Made by a program: the position numbers and the translations under genes. The notes below the pieces were generated by a model. That model searched no databases. It was given only the letters and a program-made list of their open reading frames with translations, and was not told the DNA's origin. From Panopea generosa (taxonomy: Eukaryota; Mollusca; Bivalvia; Adapedonta; Hiatellidae), in assembly GCA_029582155.1 (NCBI GenBank), contig CM055897.1, positions 94,594,046 through 94,658,045 on the forward strand: a DNA stretch of 64,000 nt, in the 5' to 3' direction. This document shows, piece after piece, positions 32,601-40,139 of this stretch. The first letter of the stretch is position 1; each line of letters begins with the position of its first letter.

Positions 32601-35055
32601 TAGACAGCAATTACATACAGCTTGATGTCATTCACATTGTTATACAGCCTCTTTCATGTAAACCTGTATAACGGGTCAAATTGAAATTGAAAAGAAATTA
32701 TGTGATTCTTTTAATAAGTCACAAAACATATTACAATTTTAAGCGGATAATCTTTGTACGTCTTACCTAGACACGTAAGCCAAGTTAGGAAATCCCTTTT
32801 CAATATATTATTTTGGCATGTTTTAATAGGTATCCTTTTGACATTACAGGGTCAGTAATTATATATTATGCACATGACATATTGGAAAAAGATGTTTTTA
32901 ACCAAAATTTTTGAAAAATCCTGATATATTTCCTAAATATGTTTACAGTTATTATGTAACATAATCAAACCAAATAACCCTCTATCCAACATCATTATGT
33001 TGAAATGAAGTCAAACCAACATTCCAAGTCTAAATAATTTTAATCAATTAAAAATGTCAATAAATCCAGTTTGTCTATGTTGGGACACTATTTTTATCAT
33101 TTAGTTTCATACTATATTTTGTTTAAACATGTCTTCAGTAATTAAGACTCCCATCCCCTTTTGAAAATATTAAAGGTATCATGGAACATTTAATAGAGAT
33201 TGTAAAGTAATCCAAATACCAGATGAAAAAACTGCAAATATAACAATTTTTTATCAATATGACTTTTTTCTAGATATGAAAGTGGCAAGGTGGACATAAG
33301 TGACCTGACCTGGGAGCAGAAGGAGCGTGTCATGCGTTTCTTATTTGCCAAGATGAATGGCAGCAGTGTCCCAGAACGGCAGAAAGTGTCGTCTGCACCA
33401 TCACTGCCAGCAATAGAACAGTCCAGACATCGACTTAGCCTAACCCATGGGTCACAAGACGATATCAAGTAAGTTAAATAAATGCAAGGAAGCATAACAT
33501 GTAAAAACAATGGCTTTGTTTGATAAAATAAATGAATAGATCCACATCTACAAAAAATTTATTAAAAAATTAATTAAATTTTCATATTTTTAATCTATTA
33601 TCTTGCTGCTCAGCAAGCTCTACAGTTAGATTCTCAGATGATACTCCTGTTTTGTTAAAGGACAGTTTTAGAATGATTTGTTTGAACTGTATCAAGTATC
33701 ACAGTATTTTCAACATGACCTTATATTTACTCCTTCAGTGGACTGTTATAGAATTTGGGCATTGATTTTCACATCAGCGAAAACCCATTAACCTGCAATT
33801 TTGGTTTCTGTGATATTTTTGGGTAAAACCAACATTGTTCAATATTTGCGATTGAAAATGAACACCAAATATGTCACAAATAGTGACATCATGATGTAAC
33901 TGTTAGTAAACAAAAGAAGTAACATTTGCTGTTAAATTCCCCAACTTAACTTAAGGATGCAACACAATATTAACATGTATACTGATGGTACATGAAGATG
34001 AATGTGAAATAGGACACAGTGGCACAGTCAACAATATATTTACAGGGAGAAACTAGGAAAGTTACTTTGCAAGTGTTACATGTAAGCACTTTCAACAAAC
34101 AATGTTTATTCCTTTATTATACATGAAAGGTCATCATAAATTTGTCATTTTCATTATTAGCATCATCATAATCATCATCATCAATACTACTACTACCACA
34201 ATTTTTTCCACATCTGCAATATCAACCATAATTATCATCATTAACATAATGAAACCATTATCATCAGCAGCAGAAGCATTGATTATAAGTGTATGATGAT
34301 CATTATAACAATCATCATCATCATAAACAAAACATAACCGTGTGCATTGGAATCATCATCATCAGCATTACCATAACAACAACCACCATGATCATCAGTA
34401 TTTCCATAACAACCACCATTATCACCATCAGCATTACCATAACAACTACCATTATCACCATCAGCATTACCATAACAACCACCATTATCACCATCATCAT
34501 TTCCATAACAACTACCATTATCACCATCTGAATTTCCATAGCAACCACCATTATCACCATCAGCATTTCCTAACAACCACCATTATCACTATCAGTATTA
34601 CCATATAAACCACTATTTCTATCATCATCACCATTACCATAACAATAACCATTCTTATCAGCATTACCAAAAAAAACACCAATATCATAACCATCATTAC
34701 CATTACAGCCACCAAAATCGTCATCAGCAGTATCAGAATAACCATTAACATCATGTCGGCATTACCATAATAACCATCATTCTTATTTTTCATCATCAAT
34801 ATTCTCACAAACAATGTAACTTACATAATGACAACCATTGTCATGATCAAATCCATTACAATCATCAAAACTATCAATAACAGAGATATTTGTAACCATT
34901 GTACTTTCAGTCTCCCTCCTCGACCAGATGATATACCTGACTCAACGTTCCTAACACAATCCAAGGCTGACGTTCCAGAAATGAGTACGGTTGGCCCTGC
35001 AGATATGGGTGTGGTTGGGCATGCATGGCAGGAGACGGGTCAGGTTTCTACTTGA
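17641..35055 (+). CDS. BBOF1: basal body-orientation factor 1 (BBOF1 / CCDC176), 11 recognised exons
   Basis: BBOF1 is a coiled-coil protein of motile-cilium basal bodies that helps keep them aligned in multiciliated cells. The exons are 17641-17686, 19173-19297, 20646-20767, 22055-22265, 22636-22716, 23378-23448, 24230-24443, 25942-26213, 28367-28519, 33274-33468 and 34911-35055. Together they give about 543 codons, close to my recollection of the vertebrate protein (~530). Conserved blocks in order include TIDVITFLRKK, MVKEFRRKRGQMQKELDD, MEQKFFEEK, IAELAERAHTEAI, KRLAKNILDQRTELERFFLE, GEYPKIRTFN and DISDLTWEQKERVMRFLFAK. The N-terminus is Lys/Gly-rich (MPKKGKKGKKG), as in relatives. The protein is almost entirely charged coiled coil, with no signal peptide or membrane segment. 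Introns after exons 5-10 keep phase. Three one-base discontinuities disturb the first four exons (end of exon 1, end of exon 3, and near 22,139), so the literal sequence is not one open frame. Sequence error, a missed microexon or recent decay are all possible; conservation of later exons favours a live gene. Confidence 0.9.
18260..18370 (-). mobile_element. 5S rRNA-derived SINE fragment, copy 1
   Basis: The minus strand reads AGTTAAGCAATGAAGTACAG, then GGGTCAGTACTTGGATGGGT and GACCGC. This is the internal control region of 5S rRNA (GTTAAGC ... AGTACTTGGATGGG.GACC in canonical 5S). The rest of a 5S gene is absent, so it is a 5S-derived SINE or pseudogene in BBOF1 intron 1. Confidence 0.7.
18530..18655 (-). 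mobile_element. 5S rRNA-derived SINE fragment, copy 2
   Basis: A second diverged copy in the same orientation, about 270 bp from the first, with AATTAAGCAATGAAGTATGG and AGTACTTGGATGGGTGATTG. Both copies share flanking GTGACAGC and GCAGTGAGGCTGTT-like blocks, so they come from one repeat family or one tandem event. Confidence 0.68.
19020..19108 (-). mobile_element. tRNA-like SINE head (family 3), minus strand
   Basis: On the minus strand GGTTAGCTCAGTGGGTAGAA is followed by GTCTCGGGTTGGAGTCCTGC: box A-like and box B-like promoters spaced as in tRNA-derived SINEs. It cannot be a functional tRNA gene because no paired acceptor stem is present. It lies in BBOF1 intron 1. Confidence 0.6.
19173..19297 (+). 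CDS. BBOF1: BBOF1 exon 2
   Basis: Acceptor TTTTGTTTTCCAG ends at 19172 and donor GTACTT starts at 19298. It encodes the Lys/Gly-rich start and the conserved block KVWETRLNIAENSKQEY, with the Arg codon split across the intron (phase 2). Its second half is partly duplicated downstream at 19,466. Confidence 0.88.
19255..20200 (+). repeat. tandem duplication of BBOF1 exon 2 end plus intron, interrupted by the N gap
   Basis: Copy 1 (about 19,255-19,462) and copy 2 (19,466-20,200, minus 500 N) both run from AGACAAGAT..ATAGCGGAA through a donor, a GCAGTTTT block and the closing TTACTTAAAATTCAC. The exon part of copy 2 is decayed but keeps a GTATGT donor-like site. Confidence 0.8.
19537..20036. other. 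assembly gap, 500 N
   Basis: Exactly 500 unknown bases, the usual placeholder for a gap of unknown size. The left flank ends ..AACTG and the right flank starts CTTTATAAAT; in the first repeat copy these two strings are contiguous (ACTGCTTTATAAAT, about 19,315-19,328). Confidence 0.98.
20406..20472. repeat. short perfect-type hairpin (31-bp arms, 5-nt loop)
   Basis: Left arm 20,406-20,436 starts GAAAACAGTGCAGGAAG. Right arm 20,442-20,472 is its reverse complement with one mismatch, and the loop is ATTAC. It lies in BBOF1 intron 2. It is probably a foldback or MITE remnant; a small-RNA hairpin is possible but unsupported. Confidence 0.85.
20646..20767 (+). CDS. BBOF1: BBOF1 exon 3
   Basis: Acceptor TTTTTCAG ends at 20,645 and a consensus donor GTATGT starts at 20,768. 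It encodes ENAKSLMLENDALQNQ and TERDTIDVITFLRKK, matching the conserved VITFL block of BBOF1. It ends one base into a codon, but exon 4 continues on a codon boundary. Confidence 0.88.
20824..21560 (+). repeat. 18-bp tandem array in BBOF1 intron 3, about 40 copies
   Basis: The unit is AGAGCTTATATGAACCGC (18 bp) with C/T, G/A and small indel variants. The length is a multiple of three, so SLYEPQ-type (plus) and VHISSA-type (minus) peptides run open. It starts about 55 bp after the exon 3 donor. Confidence 0.95.
21570..21715 (-). mobile_element. tRNA-derived SINE (family 2), minus strand
   Basis: On the minus strand GTGTAGTGGATAGTGTTGGC, then GAGGTTGCAGGTTCAATC, then GCCTCTC..AAACAACACTCAG and TTCTACCCACCAAGCAGG. 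It has the same head and body as the copy at 28.6 kb and the multi-headed locus at 26.7 kb. Confidence 0.7.
22055..22265 (+). CDS. BBOF1: BBOF1 exon 4 (contains one-base frame break)
   Basis: Acceptor TTGTTGTTTCAG ends at 22,054 and donor GTAGGT starts at 22,266. The first half reads LERLQQQIRDQKKEHRREKE and on to EELQQ. After CAGCAAGCAG (22,132-22,142) the conserved reading moves one base and continues VNELEERLTEKTKEV and MVKEFRRKRGQMQKELDD. The exon is 211 nt, one more than the 210 its conserved coding would need. Confidence 0.85.
22636..22716 (+). CDS. BBOF1: BBOF1 exon 5
   Basis: Phase-0 exon of 27 codons: IKESMYGANREHKATLSRME then QKFFEEK. Acceptor TTTGCAG and donor GTGACA. A strong match to the family block ..EHK..LARMERKFFEEK. 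Confidence 0.88.
23378..23448 (+). CDS. BBOF1: BBOF1 exon 6
   Basis: Encodes MRLQQEANQKIAELAERAHT and EAI, then a split Ala codon (phase 2). Acceptor TTTTATAG ends at 23,377 and donor GTAAGT starts at 23,449. Confidence 0.88.
23670..23880 (+). mobile_element. probable SINE family 2 fragment
   Basis: GGCAGTAGTGTAGTGAATAG then AGTGTTGGCCACTCC matches the tRNA-like head of family 2; the body is diverged. Located in BBOF1 intron 6. Confidence 0.5.
24230..24443 (+). CDS. BBOF1: BBOF1 exon 7
   Basis: Acceptor TATGAACAG ends at 24,229 and donor GTAAGT starts at 24,444. It encodes NLDETTKSVYKENVRLSEAL, SYHMKEGEVLKKQKERLAEE and DKEINDMMVHEKVAQV, matching the KENVRLNKALAYHLKE and REKEINELLVKEKV blocks as I recall them from vertebrate BBOF1. 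Phase 2 in, phase 0 out. Confidence 0.9.
25131..25306. repeat. perfect 84-bp inverted repeat with 8-nt loop
   Basis: The left arm 25,131-25,214 (starting TTATGACTGAATTACAAACA) is exactly complementary to 25,223-25,306, with loop CATTAATA. It lies in BBOF1 intron 7. No mismatch was found when reading both arms. Confidence 0.92.
25335..25465. mobile_element. MITE-like element with 28-bp terminal inverted repeats
   Basis: Ends AGGTCACTGAACGTGTATGG (left) and CCATACATGTTCAGTAACCT (right) are inverted repeats over 28 bp with two mismatches, enclosing about 75 bp. There is no coding capacity. It sits 29 bp from the large palindrome. Confidence 0.6.
25942..26213 (+). CDS. BBOF1: BBOF1 exon 8
   Basis: Acceptor TTTATTGACAG and donor GTAAGT at 26,214. 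It encodes EKVTTLEYSLSHMSREFTTE, LAKLQRVIELKSKEMNKVKR and LAKNILDQRTELERFFLESL, the most conserved coiled-coil part of BBOF1. It ends two bases into the Gln codon completed by exon 9. Confidence 0.92.
26724..27320 (+). repeat. multi-headed SINE: 74-bp tRNA-like head repeated 7 times, then SINE body
   Basis: The 74-bp unit (TGGTAGTGTAGAGAATAAAG, GGCTGTGCACAGCAGATG, TTGTGGGTTTGATCCCTAGT) holds a box A-like and a box B-like (GGGTTTGATCCC) promoter. It is repeated seven times from about 26,726 to 27,235. The last head runs into CCTCTCTAAAAACAACCCTC and CCAGGAAGCAGCTCGAGAG, the body found after a single head at 28.6 kb. Located in BBOF1 intron 8. Confidence 0.82.
27320..28165. other. BBOF1 intron 8, AT-rich
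   Basis: No feature beyond a small hairpin (ATTAGGGGGAAATGGGCATTTTCCC, about 27,830-27,857) and A-rich tracts. Confidence 0.4.
28170..28290 (-). mobile_element. SINE family 2 fragment, minus strand
   Basis: Contains the reverse complement of the family 2 body and head (GTTGTTTTGAGAGGTC, ACCTACAACCTCTGGC, ACACTATCCATC). It ends just before BBOF1 exon 9. Confidence 0.55.
28367..28519 (+). CDS. BBOF1: BBOF1 exon 9
   Basis: Acceptor TACTTTTTTAG ends at 28,366 and donor GTAAGT starts at 28,520. It encodes DQYRRDAQRAYQNKMLAAHT, then GEYPKIRTFNKSETSTNSVF, matching the family block EYPKIRTFD..STNSV. Phase 2 at both ends. Confidence 0.92.
28608..28770 (+). mobile_element. tRNA-derived SINE (family 2), single-headed copy
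   Basis: Head GTTAGTGTAGTGGATAAAGT plus GTTGCAGGTTTGATCTGC. Body GGCCTCTCTTAAAACAGCAC and TACCCAGGAAGCAGATCGAG, tail TAATGGAGCTTAAATAAAAT. It provides the reference for the multi-headed copy. Confidence 0.75.
29770..29975 (-). mobile_element. tRNA-derived SINE (family 3), minus strand
   Basis: The minus strand reads GTTAGCTCAGTTGGTAGCGT (box A-like) then GTGAGTTTTGATCCCTGCC (box B-like), followed by GATGAAAGATATACGACATT and a TCTCTCACCAATGATTC body. A diverged copy lies at 37.03-37.19 kb. Confidence 0.68.
29980..33270. other. BBOF1 intron 9, mostly featureless
   Basis: The largest BBOF1 intron (28,520-33,273). Apart from the SINEs and the hairpin at 31.5 kb, it is AT-rich with no further exon, RNA gene or array. 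Confidence 0.5.
31503..31570. repeat. imperfect hairpin, possible MITE remnant
   Basis: CAAACAGAGTAGACCC at 31,503-31,518 is exactly inverted at 31,555-31,570 (GGGTCTACTCTGTTTG). The inner parts pair imperfectly around a TACAGGAGG loop region. Confidence 0.75.
33274..33468 (+). CDS. BBOF1: BBOF1 exon 10
   Basis: Acceptor TTTTTTCTAG ends at 33,273 and donor GTAAGT starts at 33,469. It encodes YESGKVDISDLTWEQKERVM then RFLFAKMNG, the family's conserved DLTWEQKERVLR.LFAKMNG block, followed by a divergent Ser/Pro-rich tail. Confidence 0.93.
34290..34790 (+). repeat. 30-bp tandem array in BBOF1 intron 10
   Basis: Unit CCATTATCACCATCAGCATT plus ACCATAACAA (30 bp), about 16 imperfect copies, A/C/T-rich on the plus strand. 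It ends about 120 bp before the last acceptor. The His-rich (plus) and Met/Val-rich or Asp/Gly-rich (minus) frames it creates are by-products. Confidence 0.9.
34911..35055 (+). CDS. BBOF1: BBOF1 exon 11, terminal
   Basis: Acceptor TTGTACTTTCAG ends at 34,910. It encodes LPPRPDDIPDSTFLTQSKAD and HAWQETGQVST, then TGA at 35,053-35,055. The phase agrees with exon 10. A possible poly(A) signal AATAAA lies at about 35,196. Confidence 0.85.
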
Positions 35056-36349
35056 TTGGAAATAATGAATTCATAACATATAAAAAAAAAATATGAACTG
35101 TGTTTAAAACATTATCATTTGAAAATGTTTATCATGAAAAACGATTAAATCATAAACATGTTTGTGTATTATACATAATATGCTTTTAGTAAGATAATAA
35201 AAAAAGAGAAGGAATAACATGTCATTTTTTATGTTTTAGTCTTGACTGTGAATCTTTTAATTTCTTGGTTAATGAGAAAATAACAAAACATTTTATTCAT
35301 AAATATTCTTCAAGGTCTAATCATTCATATTCTATTATTTATGAATTTGTTTTAACTGTTTTATTTCCTTGTTTATTGGAGTAAGTTTATCAAAGCTTTC
35401 TGTGATACAGCTCAATAAGTACTGCTGCATTTAAGTATGTGTAAAATAAAGAGGATGTGAACTTATGTCTATATCTACTGATGTATTTATCGCCTCTTTG
35501 GTGTATATGTATTTTACACATTGTATGCTGATGAAGAGCTGGGTAAAGCATCAATGGTGGGAACATTTTCTTTGATGACTGATCAGACATGTTAACTGCA
35601 TATCTGAATTTGTCACAATGACTTAAACCATTAAGGTTGATGTATTAAAATGTACAAGTAATAAGTAGATTTTTGGCTGTAACACATTCAAATTGTTAAA
35701 AAATTCACCAGGACTGTCCCTCGGTTTAAGAAAATGTGTCCACAATGTGACTGAACCTGACAATGTGACTATGGTTTAGACACATGGGAATGGATTATAA
35801 AATCATTGCTATATGTTTTCTTCATTGAGAATAGATACTATCAAGTTCATACTTTCTGTTCCTTTGTTTTTGTTATTATCATGTTGACTTCTGTATTTGT
35901 AATTGTAAGATTACATGATAGACGATATTAGAATATAGAAGTATCAGCGAGACATTGTTTCAGCTCTTCCATTTTGTAATTGTAAGATGAAAAATTCTAA
36001 CTTTTATCAATTATTTGTTATTTTGATAATTACTTGCTTGATAGTCTCAGTTTACGTGAAGAAAAATTATCTCTAGTACCTTTATTTAAGAGTGCCTTAC
36101 CTCATGTGAAAAACATCTATTTTGTTTTGTCAAAGTGATATGGCATTTATGCGGATGTTAGAAATAGTTGTTTTTGTACTTTGATATGCATTTGGAAAAA
36201 GTAATATTTTACTTAACTCTGTAGTAACGTTAGTAACATCTGTTTGGAAAAAAAAATGAGTGAATTGTAAATAACATGAAATCATCATAGTTTCAATTTT
36301 AGGAACAGTTATATTTTTTAAAAAAATGTATATATTACAGTATTTGAAA

Positions 36350-36435
36350 AAGAATGCCACAATTTTGGGAATTGAATCCAGTACCTCTAGAATACAGTGT
36401 GGTCACTGAAACAACTGAGCTAGTTAGACTGCTTG
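36350..36435 (-). mobile_element. tRNA-like SINE head remnant
   Basis: Minus strand CTAGCTCAGTTGTTTCAGTG then GTACTGGATTCAATTCCC, a diverged box A / box B pair of family 3 type. Confidence 0.5.
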
Positions 36436-36766
36436 CTAAGATTTTATCTTATAAACAAGTTACATACACATTGTGGTGGATATATTTTTAAATGGATAAT
36501 AGTTTAAATCTGTGTATTAGATACAAATCCTGCAAGTCACAATGCACGTGGTTGTACGTGAGTTATCACTTGTGTGGTTTTTGGTAAATTGTTATATAAT
36601 ATATTAAACTCATGCAAGGTTGTCTTGTCAGGCACAGTTTATACACTTTAAGTCTGTTATCATACATGTTATCATGTAATAAATGCTGGATTTTACATGA
36701 TACTGCTGTTGTTATTATTTTAGTCCACACCTCTAGAAGTACTTATAACTAAGGTTATAAAAAATT

Positions 36767-36914
36767 AATTGTTAGATTATCATCCCCGCTCCACCCTTCC
36801 CCAATTTTTCATGCCATCCGACCCTTTTTATTTTCATTAAAAAAAGAAAAAAAAGACCCCCCCCTCTCCTTTTCCTCTTTTTTAAAGAAAAATTTGGATG
36901 ATAATCTAGCAATT
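36767..36914. mobile_element. MITE-like element, 19-bp terminal inverted repeats
   Basis: AATTGTTAGATTATCATCC at 36,767-36,785 is inverted at 36,896-36,914 (GGATGATAATCTAGCAATT, one mismatch). The 110-bp interior is strand-biased (C-rich then A-rich) and non-coding. Confidence 0.6.
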
Positions 36915-37029
36915 ATTTTAAAATGGCCTAATCATAAAACCCTTTGAATGTGATTGACCTTCATCATAATTATATTTATTTGAAATGTCAGAATATTTAG
37001 GGTAATTTTATGCCATAGGTTAACAGCAC

Positions 37030-37190
37030 AGTCATCTTTGCAAGAAATTGGTAACTTTCCCACTTAAATAAGTGGTGAGAGACAAATGATAATGAAGTGT
37101 CAACCATCATGGCCGTGCGGGGACTCGAACTCACAGCTCCTTGATATATAGTCAGACACAATTTCGAATGGGCTAAGGACCGGGGCTGTG
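37030..37190 (-). mobile_element. tRNA-derived SINE (family 3), minus strand
   Basis: Contains GAGCTGTGAGTTCGAGTCCC (box B) on the minus strand and the body block shared with 29.8 kb (GGTGAGAGACAAATGATAAT on plus). The box A end is degraded. Confidence 0.6.
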
Positions 37191-38699
37191 TTACACATGT
37201 ATATATTTATGTGGAGCACATGGTCCAGTAGTAAAGTATTGGATCCAGGATCTGTGTGTGTGCCACAGGTTCAAACTCTAACATTATAAGCAAGGTAGTT
37301 TATCTGTTAATATCTGTATAGTAAAGGTTGCATCCAGGAGATGTACTATGGAGAAGTTGAAAGAATTTGCTAAAAATAGACAACTTTAAGGGATGGTCTG
37401 ACATCCACTCTGCATGCAAGAGGTTGTTGGTTCAATCCCTGACCTGGTCATAACAAAGAAATGACACTTGACAGCTCCTTGACATGTTGCCACATTGTCA
37501 GTATATATTGTGATTTGGTGAGGTTTCATACAATTGTTAAAAATGACATTAAATAATATAAATCTAACTGGACATTTGAAAACAAAGACACTTTTCCTCT
37601 TTTAAGATGAGATAAACAAACACTTTTATGTTATATTGGGGACATCACTGTATCAGTCAACAACATGGCCAATGATTGGCCAATTCTAATGCTACTGTAT
37701 GGATCACGTATCCTTGAAGTAGCAATATTTGCATAATTCAGGTACCACATGATACAAACATTTATATTGTCAGTTTATTTAAAAAAAACAAAAAACACAT
37801 GAAATATTAGCAATTAATTATAATAACCATTGTTTATTTTTTATATAAATATATATACATAAACAAAACAACAAAATGATTTAATGAAACTAAAAAGTTC
37901 CTAAAGTTACAAACAAATTGCTGATAATTTTGATTATAAACAATGGCTTTGACATGAAACATTATTAATGCTTTGTTTTGTTGAAAAAATGATAATTTTC
38001 AGATTTTTACACTTTGTATAACCACACATAATTATGACAATAGATATATCAACAATAAGTATAAATCAAAAATGGAAGTATTAAATAAAGCTCAAGGTTT
38101 AAATTTGGTGTGATTTTTTTAAATAGAAAATAACTTGTATTTCAGAAAATATCTTCTTTTTTCCAAAGCCAATTATAAGCAAGATTCTTTTCACCAAACT
38201 CTGTCAATCAGCACTGGGTAAGACTTTGGGCAGACTTAGTTAAACAATGCTTACGAGATATCTCGAGAAATATATACAAAAATAATAACGTCTTTATTTA
38301 ACGAGAAAACTCAGTTGGACTGTGTTCAGTCTTGCTTGAGGTCCCCAACAATAAGTTCTGTATATGCAATTCCGAATAGCTAGTTTAGGGTGCAATTTGA
38401 TTACAAAATGGAGTCGATATTATTTATTGTTTTTCGATCAAATTGATAACTTGGAATTATAACGATTTTTGTGAGAATAACACAATTGATTTTGTTATTA
38501 CCACACACGAGGCTTCTCTCAGCAATATAACACACTGTCTGTGTATAAGAGCTACTGGTCGGTTTAGATGTGTTGATAACAGCTATTTTTCCTTCAGTAA
38601 CTCGAGTGATGATGATACAGTTGTGGCCATTCCTCTCTCTGCAAGTAAAACGATACATTGTAATTTACTTAGATTGACTCCGTTGAAGAATGAATTAAG

Positions 38700-39465
38700 T
38701 TGGCTAGTTGATCCCACTATAACGACAATGATCGTGGTTAACCTACCTATTACGATAATGGTCATGGTTGATCCCCCTATTACAACAATGTTTGTGGTTG
38801 ACCCACCTATTACGACAACGGTCTTTGTTGATCCCCCCTATTACGACAATGGTCGTGGTTGACACCCTATTACGACAATGGTCGTGGTTGACCTACCAAT
38901 GACGACAATGGTCGTGGTTGACCCCATATTACGACAATGTTGTGGTTGACCCCTATTACGACAATGGTCATTGTTGACCCACTATTACGACAATGATCGT
39001 GACTGACTCACCTATTACGACAATGGTCATGGTTGACCCAACTATTACGACAATGGTCGTTGTTTACCCCCTATTACGACAATGGTTGTGGTTGACCCAC
39101 CTATCACGACCATGGTCGTGGTTGACCCACCTATTACGACAATGGTCGTTGTTTACCCCTAATTGTTAACCCCTATTACGACAATGGTCGTTGTTTACCC
39201 ACCTATTACGACAATGATCGTTGTTTACCCCTATTACGACAATGGTCGTTGTTTATCCCCTATTACCCCTATTACGACAATGGTCGTTGTTTACCCCTAT
39301 TACGACAATGGTCGTGTTTGACCCACCTATTACGACAATGGTCGTGGTTTACCCCTATTACGACAATGGTCGTTGTTTACCCCTATTACGACAATGGTCG
39401 TTGTTGACCTCCTATTACGACAATGGTCGTTGTTGACCCACCTATTACAACAACGGTCGTGTTTC
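38700..39465 (+). repeat. ~30-bp minisatellite
   Basis: Unit near CCTATTACGACAATGGTCGT plus GGTTGACCCA, about 26 copies of 27-31 bp with variable spacers (one or two CCTATTACGAC blocks per unit). GACAATGGTCGT has partial dyad symmetry (ACGACAATGGTCGT). Confidence 0.92.
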
Positions 39466-39785
39466 CAACTTTCGCTCGATATAAACATTTTAGATTTGCA
39501 AGTTACTTACGGAGGAATGATGGTTCTATTCCTTCCTTCATGCCAAAGTCTTAAACACCATTAAAATGTACATGAAATCATATCGTGCAGCTTTCATATT
39601 AAATCAGTATAATACTGTCTTGTAACATATACTATCAACACATATTTACGTATTTGTTACCATTCACACAAAACAGTTTATAAACAAATCGTTTATGAGT
39701 CTTCTTTAAATGTATTTAGTATGATATGGTCATAACCAAATTGTTGCCCGATAGAATAGCCATCGTTCGTACCACAGTAAAATCA

Positions 39786-40091
39786 GTTGACCTGTACTTG
39801 CCGCGTTTTTTATATACAATGGCTGTAGGTGATCTGTACGTGCCGTTTACCTTATAGACAATGGATGTAGGTGATCTGTACGTGCCGTTTACCTTATAGA
39901 CAATGGGTGTAGGTGATTTGTACGTGCCGCTTACCTTATAGACAATGGCTGTAGGTGATCTGTATGTGCCGCTTACCTTATATATAATGGCCGTAGGTGA
40001 TCTGTACGTGCCGCTTACCTTATAGACATTAGCTGTAGATAATCTGTACGTGCCACTTACCTTATAGACAATGGCTGTAGGTGATCTGGGC
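39786..40091 (+). repeat. 42-bp minisatellite built from the cystatin A terminal exon
   Basis: About seven copies of GACAATGGCTGTAGGTGATC plus TGTACGTGCCGCTTACCTTA and TA. The last copy overlaps the coding end of cystatin A: CTTATAGACAATGGCTGTAG then GTGATCTG is the reverse complement of its final codons and stop. Confidence 0.88.
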
Positions 40092-40139
40092 AGACTTCAG
40101 CCAGTAGCGAATCCATATCTTAACACTACACGTCTTCAC
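40062..40139 (-). CDS. cystatin A exon 4
   Basis: Acceptor AACATTAAAG precedes 40,139. It encodes VKTCSVKIWIRYWLKSAQIT then YSHCL and TAA. The two Cys fit the conserved C-terminal disulfide. The stop region merges into the 42-bp minisatellite. Confidence 0.8.
   Translation of the reverse strand: MKTCSVKIWIRYWLKSAQITYSHCL

Larger units (their letters stand above)
35056..38690. other. BBOF1 3' UTR and intergenic region
   Basis: No further gene. It contains several candidate AATAAA signals (first at about 35,196), tRNA-like SINE remnants at 36.35-36.43, 37.03-37.19 and 37.20-37.28 kb, and a MITE-like element at 36.77-36.91 kb. Confidence 0.5.

Noticed and set aside
34283-34814. His-rich and Asp/Gly-rich frames on both strands
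   Set aside because: Created by the 30-bp array in BBOF1 intron 10.
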